This document shows positions 60,118 to 64,000 of a stretch of 64,000 nt of DNA, one piece after another. Numbering within the stretch: position 1 is the stretch's first letter; the number at the start of each line of letters is the position of its first letter. This stretch comes from Pseudomonas sp. EpS/L25. Lineage in GTDB: Bacteria > Pseudomonadota > Gammaproteobacteria > Pseudomonadales > Pseudomonadaceae. Location: assembly GCF_001512295.1 (NCBI RefSeq), contig NZ_LNUP01000002.1, forward strand, positions 994,263-1,058,262, in the 5' to 3' direction. Made by a program: the position numbers and the translations under genes. The notes below the pieces were generated by a model. That model ran no database searches. It was not told the origin of the DNA and was given only the letters and a program-made list of their open reading frames with translations.

Positions 60118-61893
60118 ATGATGCGCAGCCACTATTGCGGCCAGTTGAACGAGAGCCTGGACGGCCAGGAAATCACCCTCTGCGGTTGGGTCCACCGCCG
60201 CCGTGACCACGGCGGGGTCATCTTCCTCGACATCCGCGATCGCGAAGGCCTGGCTCAGGTGGTGTTCGATCCGGATCGCGCCGAGACCTTCGCCAAGGCC
60301 GACCGCGTGCGCAGCGAATACGTGGTCAAGCTCACCGGCAAGGTGCGCCTGCGTCCCGAAGGCGCGCGCAACGCCAACATGGCGTCCGGCGCCATTGAGG
60401 TGCTGGGCTACGAGCTGGAGGTGCTCAACGAAGCTGAGACCCCGCCGTTCCCGCTCAACGAATACACCGATGTCGGCGAAGAGACCCGCCTGCGCTATCG
60501 CTTCATCGATCTGCGCCGCCCGGAGATGGCCGAGAAGCTGAAGCTGCGTTCACGCATCACCTCCAGCATCCGCCGCTATCTGGACGAAAACGGTTTCCTC
60601 GACGTGGAAACCCCGATCCTGACCCGTGCCACCCCCGAGGGGGCCCGCGACTACCTGGTGCCCAGCCGCACCCATCCCGGCAGCTTCTTCGCCCTGCCGC
60701 AGTCGCCCCAGCTGTTCAAGCAGCTGCTGATGGTCGCCGGCTTCGATCGCTACTACCAGATCGCCAAGTGCTTCCGTGACGAGGACCTGCGGGCCGACCG
60801 CCAGCCGGAATTCACCCAGATCGACATCGAGACCAGCTTCCTCGATGAAAAAGACATCATGGACATCACCGAGACCATGGTGCGCAACCTGTTCAAGGAA
60901 GTGCTGGACGTCGAGTTCGGTACGCTTCCGCACATGACCCTGGCCGAAGCCATGCGTCGCTTCGGCTCCGACAAGCCGGACCTGCGCATCCCGCTGGAGC
61001 TGGTGGACGTGGAAGACCAGCTCAAGGACGTGGACTTCAAGGTCTTCGCCGGTCCGGCCAACGATCCCAAGTGCCGCGTCGCCGCCCTGCGCGTACCGGG
61101 CGGGGCGAGCATGCCGCGCAAGCAGATCGACGACTACACCAAGTTCGTCGGCATCTATGGCGCCAAGGGCCTGGCCTACATCAAGGTCAACGAGCGCGCC
61201 GCCGGCGTCGAGGGCCTGCAATCGCCCATCGTCAAGAACATCCCGCTGGACAACATCAACGTCATCCTCGACCGCGTCGGCGCGGTGGATGGCGACATCG
61301 TCTTCTTCGGCGCGGACAAGACCAGGATCGTCTCCGAGGCCCTCGGCGCCCTGCGTATCAAGCTCGGTCACGACCTGAACCTGCTGACCTGCCAGTGGGC
61401 GCCGCTGTGGGTCGTCGACTTCCCGATGTTCGAGGAAAACGACGACGGCAGCCTGACCGCCATGCACCATCCCTTCACCTCGCCCAAGTGCAGCCCGGAC
61501 GAGCTCAAGGCCAACCCCGGTACCGCGCTGTCGCGTGCCTATGACATGGTGCTCAACGGCACCGAACTGGGCGGCGGTTCCATCCGTATCCACGACAAGA
61601 AGATGCAGCAGGCCGTCTTCGAGGTGCTGGGGATCAGCGCGGAGGAACAGGAAGAGAAGTTCGGCTTCCTGCTCGATGCCCTGAAGTTCGGCGCGCCGCC
61701 CCATGGTGGCCTGGCCTTCGGCCTGGATCGCCTGGTGATGCTGATGACCGGCGCCTCATCCATTCGTGAAGTCATCGCCTTCCCGAAGACCCAGAGTGCT
61801 GCCGACGTCATGACCCAGGCGCCCGGCGCGGTCGACGCCAAGGCCCTGCGCGAGTTGCACATCCGCCTGCGCGAGCAGCCCAAGGCGGAATGA
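60118..61893 (+). CDS. aspS: Aspartate-tRNA ligase
   Basis: A 591-residue class II aminoacyl-tRNA synthetase, the same length as P. aeruginosa AspS. N-terminal OB-fold anticodon domain ([24 protein letters not shown]), motif 2 ([21 protein letters not shown]), the bacterial insertion domain, and motif 3 ([28 protein letters not shown]). Pseudomonads usually lack AsnRS, so this is likely the non-discriminating form charging both tRNA-Asp and tRNA-Asn. Confidence 0.97.
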   Translation: MMRSHYCGQLNESLDGQEITLCGWVHRRRDHGGVIFLDIRDREGLAQVVFDPDRAETFAKADRVRSEYVVKLTGKVRLRPEGARNANMASGAIEVLGYELEVLNEAETPPFPLNEYTDVGEETRLRYRFIDLRRPEMAEKLKLRSRITSSIRRYLDENGFLDVETPILTRATPEGARDYLVPSRTHPGSFFALPQSPQLFKQLLMVAGFDRYYQIAKCFRDEDLRADRQPEFTQIDIETSFLDEKDIMDITETMVRNLFKEVLDVEFGTLPHMTLAEAMRRFGSDKPDLRIPLELVDVEDQLKDVDFKVFAGPANDPKCRVAALRVPGGASMPRKQIDDYTKFVGIYGAKGLAYIKVNERAAGVEGLQSPIVKNIPLDNINVILDRVGAVDGDIVFFGADKTRIVSEALGALRIKLGHDLNLLTCQWAPLWVVDFPMFEENDDGSLTAMHHPFTSPKCSPDELKANPGTALSRAYDMVLNGTELGGGSIRIHDKKMQQAVFEVLGISAEEQEEKFGFLLDALKFGAPPHGGLAFGLDRLVMLMTGASSIREVIAFPKTQSAADVMTQAPGAVDAKALRELHIRLREQPKAE

Positions 61894-62003
61894 GTCGTAC
61901 CGGAGGAGGGCGGCCGCTGCGGACGTCCTCCGTTATCTTCGTTTTCGCTGCGCCGCGGTCCTCGTCGCCGGGCGCAGCCATCTTCAAGACAGTGGAGTAG
62001 CTC

Positions 62004-62750
62004 ATGGCCGGTCATTCCAAATGGGCCAACATCAAGCACCGCAAAGAACGCCAGGATGCCAAGAAAGGCAAGATCTTCACCAAGATCATCCGCGAGCTGA
62101 CCGTGGCCGCGCGCCAGGGTGGCGGCGTCCCGGCCGACAACCCCCGTCTGCGTCTGGCGGTGGACAAGGCACTTACCGCCAACATGACCCGCGACACCAT
62201 CGACCGGGCCATCGCCCGTGGCGTGGGTGCCGGTGAGGGCGAGAACGTCGAGGAACTGACCTATGAAGGCTACGCCCCGAGCGGCGTCGCCATCATCGTC
62301 GAAGCCATGACCGACAACCGCAACCGCACCGCGGCCGAGGTTCGCCATGCCTTCAACAAGTGCGGCGGCAACCTGGGCACCGATGGTTCGGTGGCCTATC
62401 TGTTCGAGCGCAAGGGCCAGATCAGCTACGCTCCCGGTCTGGACGAAGACGCCCTGATGGAAGCGGCTTTGGAAGCGGGTGCCGATGACGTGGTGGCCAA
62501 CGACGATGGCTCCATCGACGTCTTCACCAGCTTCGCCGATTTCATCGCCGTCAACGAAGCCCTGACCGCGGCCGGCTACAAGGCCGACGAAGCCGAGGTG
62601 ACCATGATCCCCTCGACCTCCGCGACCCTGGATCTGGAGACCGCGCAGAAGGTACTCAAGCTGATCGACATGCTCGAAGATCTGGATGACGTGCAGAACG
62701 TCTACTCCAACGCCGACATCCCCGACGACGTCATGGCGCAGCTCGGCTGA
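62004..62750 (+). CDS. pmpR: YebC/PmpR family transcriptional/translational regulator
   Basis: A 248-residue YebC family protein: [26 protein letters not shown] start, three domains, usual length. In P. aeruginosa PmpR represses pqsR-dependent quorum sensing; the family more broadly aids translation through proline-rich stretches. GTGGAGTAGCTC precedes the ATG. The stop overlaps ruvC (TGATG), tying it to the Holliday junction genes. Confidence 0.95.
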   Translation: MAGHSKWANIKHRKERQDAKKGKIFTKIIRELTVAARQGGGVPADNPRLRLAVDKALTANMTRDTIDRAIARGVGAGEGENVEELTYEGYAPSGVAIIVEAMTDNRNRTAAEVRHAFNKCGGNLGTDGSVAYLFERKGQISYAPGLDEDALMEAALEAGADDVVANDDGSIDVFTSFADFIAVNEALTAAGYKADEAEVTMIPSTSATLDLETAQKVLKLIDMLEDLDDVQNVYSNADIPDDVMAQLG

Positions 62751-63310
62751 TGTCCCTCTACGAGCGCCTGCCGCCCGATGCGCCCGGTACCCTGGTGCTG
62801 GGCATCGACCCGGGTTCGCGGCTGACCGGCTTCGGCGTGGTGCGCGACACCGGGCGCGGCTGCGAATACGTCGCCTCGGGCTGCATCCGCACCGGCAACG
62901 GTCCCTTGCCGGAGCGGTTGCAGATCGTCTATCGCGGCGTGCGCGATGTCATCGCCCAATACGGGCCGGTGACCATGGGCATCGAGCAGGTGTTCATGGC
63001 GCGCAATGCCGACTCGGCGCTCAAGCTGGGCCAGGCGCGCGGTGCGGCCATCGTCGCTGGTGCCGAGGGTGGCCTGGAGATCTCCGAGTACACCGCGAGC
63101 CAGGTCAAGCAGGCGGTGGTCGGTAGCGGCGGCGCGGACAAGCAGCAGGTGATGCTGATGGTCATGCACCTGCTGCGCCTGACCGAGAAGCCGCAGATCG
63201 ACGCCTCCGACGCCCTGGCCATCGCCCTCTGCCACGCCCATACCCGGCAGAGCCTGGTCCCCCATGGCCTGCTGGCGACCCGCCGCCGTGGCGGTCGTCT
63301 GCGGCTCTAG
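62750..63310 (+). CDS. ruvC: Holliday junction resolvase RuvC
   Basis: A 186-residue endonuclease that cuts Holliday junctions. Catalytic acids are visible in [19 protein letters not shown], and [13 protein letters not shown]. It carries about ten extra N-terminal residues ([11 protein letters not shown]) compared with the 174-residue P. aeruginosa RuvC. ATG overlaps the pmpR stop by one base. Confidence 0.96.
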   Translation: MSLYERLPPDAPGTLVLGIDPGSRLTGFGVVRDTGRGCEYVASGCIRTGNGPLPERLQIVYRGVRDVIAQYGPVTMGIEQVFMARNADSALKLGQARGAAIVAGAEGGLEISEYTASQVKQAVVGSGGADKQQVMLMVMHLLRLTEKPQIDASDALAIALCHAHTRQSLVPHGLLATRRRGGRLRL

Positions 63311-63356
63311 TGCTATCCGCTCAACCCTCTCGCTCCAACGTTAGGAAGGTATCCCT

Positions 63357-63959
63357 GTGATCGGTCGTCTACGTGGCACCCTGGCGGAAAAGCAGCCGCC
63401 GCATCTCCTGCTCGACGTGGGCGGAGTCGGCTATGAGGTCGAGGTGCCCATGACGACCCTTTATCGGCTGCCGGCCCAAGGTGAAGTCGTCACATTGCAT
63501 ACCCACCTCGTGGTACGGGAAGATGCGCACCTGCTGTATGGGTTCGGGGAAAAACGCGAGCGCGAGCTGTTTCGCGAGCTGATCCGACTCAATGGTGTCG
63601 GCCCCAAGCTGGCCCTGGCGTTGATGTCCAGTCTCGAGGTGGATGAATTGGTTCGCTGTGTTCAGGCCCAGGACACCTCCGTCCTGGTCAAGGTGCCGGG
63701 GGTGGGCAAGAAGACCGCCGAGCGTCTGCTGGTCGAACTGAAGGACAGATTCAAGGCCTGGGAAAACCTGCCCACCATCGCGCCGCTGGTGTTGCCGAAC
63801 CAGACGCCGGTCGTCGCCAGTGCCGAGGCCGATGCGGTCAGCGCCCTGGTCGCCCTGGGTTTCAAACCCCAGGAAGCCAGTCGCGCCGTCGCCGCCGTGG
63901 AAGGGGAAGACCTTTCCAGCGAGGAACTCATCCGTCGCGCCCTGAAGGGCATGGTCTGA
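63357..63959 (+). CDS. ruvA: Holliday junction branch migration protein RuvA
   Basis: A 200-residue junction-recognition protein with a GTG start after TTAGGAAGG. N-terminal OB fold ([23 protein letters not shown]), tandem HhH motifs ([12 protein letters not shown] and [13 protein letters not shown]), and the C-terminal RuvB-binding domain ([18 protein letters not shown]). Followed 4 bases later by ruvB. Confidence 0.97.
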   Translation: MIGRLRGTLAEKQPPHLLLDVGGVGYEVEVPMTTLYRLPAQGEVVTLHTHLVVREDAHLLYGFGEKRERELFRELIRLNGVGPKLALALMSSLEVDELVRCVQAQDTSVLVKVPGVGKKTAERLLVELKDRFKAWENLPTIAPLVLPNQTPVVASAEADAVSALVALGFKPQEASRAVAAVEGEDLSSEELIRRALKGMV

Positions 63960-63963
63960 TCCC

Positions 63964-64000
63964 ATGATAGAAACCGATCGTCTCATCTCGGGCAGTGGTC
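63964..64000 (+). CDS. ruvB: Start of Holliday junction helicase RuvB (partial at window edge)
   Basis: Only 12 codons are visible (MIETDRLISGSG). They match the usual Pseudomonas RuvB opening MIEPDRLIS, and the position directly after ruvA is as expected. Confidence 0.85.
   Translation, partial: MIETDRLISGSG

Noticed and set aside
1-64000. tRNA/rRNA genes, prophage, CRISPR arrays, complete insertion sequences, toxin-antitoxin pairs or defence islands
   Set aside because: None could be supported by reading the sequence; a cmscan, tRNAscan and IS search would be decisive.

Overview
The window is a 64 kb piece of a high-GC gammaproteobacterial chromosome that reads as Pseudomonas sensu lato. 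This rests on near-identical protein families and on gene order matching Pseudomonas blocks: hisC-tyrA-cmk-rpsA-ihfB; wbpV-wbpL-wbpM; fliEFGHIJ; fliKLMNOPQR-flhB; flhA-flhF-fleN-fliA-cheYZAB-motCD-parC-parP-cheW; dps-aspS-pmpR-ruvCAB. Some arrangements differ from P. aeruginosa and P. putida, so a more divergent lineage is possible (the P. oryzihabitans/psychrotolerans group is one guess). Species is not determined here.

Layout. 1-5343: aromatic amino acid and translation genes (end of a YitT-like membrane protein, hisC, a stand-alone tyrA without the usual AroA fusion, cmk, rpsA with a structured leader, ihfB). 5344-13621: surface polysaccharide region with an AT-rich leader, a small membrane protein, a minimal wbpV-wbpL-wbpM unit, and rmlBACD for dTDP-L-rhamnose. 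13681-13983: a ComEA-like secreted DNA-binding protein. 14055-42796: one nearly continuous flagellar/chemotaxis supercluster (basal body, switch, export gate, FlhF/FleN placement and number control, sigma-28, chemotaxis core, second stator MotCD, and the ParC/ParP array-positioning pair). It is interrupted only by a periplasmic Cu/Zn superoxide dismutase on the opposite strand between flhB and flhA and by two small dispersed repeats. Sigma-54 -24/-12 boxes precede fliE, fliH, fliK and flhA, and more weakly fleN; a sigma-28 type box precedes parP.

42961-49552: mixed chromosomal genes (LpxO-type lipid A hydroxylase, DUF2058, YciC-like membrane protein, isochorismatase-fold hydrolase, DUF2076, Lrp/AsnC regulator divergent from an EamA exporter, YceH). 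49540-56165: a six-gene minus-strand MoxR/vWA (Bat-like) operon: moxR, DUF58, DUF4381, batA, batB-TPR, batD. 56483-59905: an LTA-synthase-like membrane sulfatase-fold protein, a membrane-tethered cold-shock-domain protein, and a Dps-like ferritin. 60118-64000: aspS, pmpR/yebC, ruvC, ruvA and the first codons of ruvB.

The most unusual non-genic content is two families of small mobile-looking repeats. One is a 177-208 bp element with imperfect terminal inverted repeats, present three times (after fliG, yciC and the EamA gene), each time at or within a few bases of a stop codon. The other is a 174 bp element with perfect 18 bp terminal inverted repeats flanked by CTAG on both sides, inserted exactly at the motC stop codon in the motC-motD junction. 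The rpsA 5' leader carries two tandem hairpins, each followed by the same 12-mer. I found no tRNA, rRNA, CRISPR array, prophage or complete IS element, and no strong candidate for a wholly new multi-gene system.
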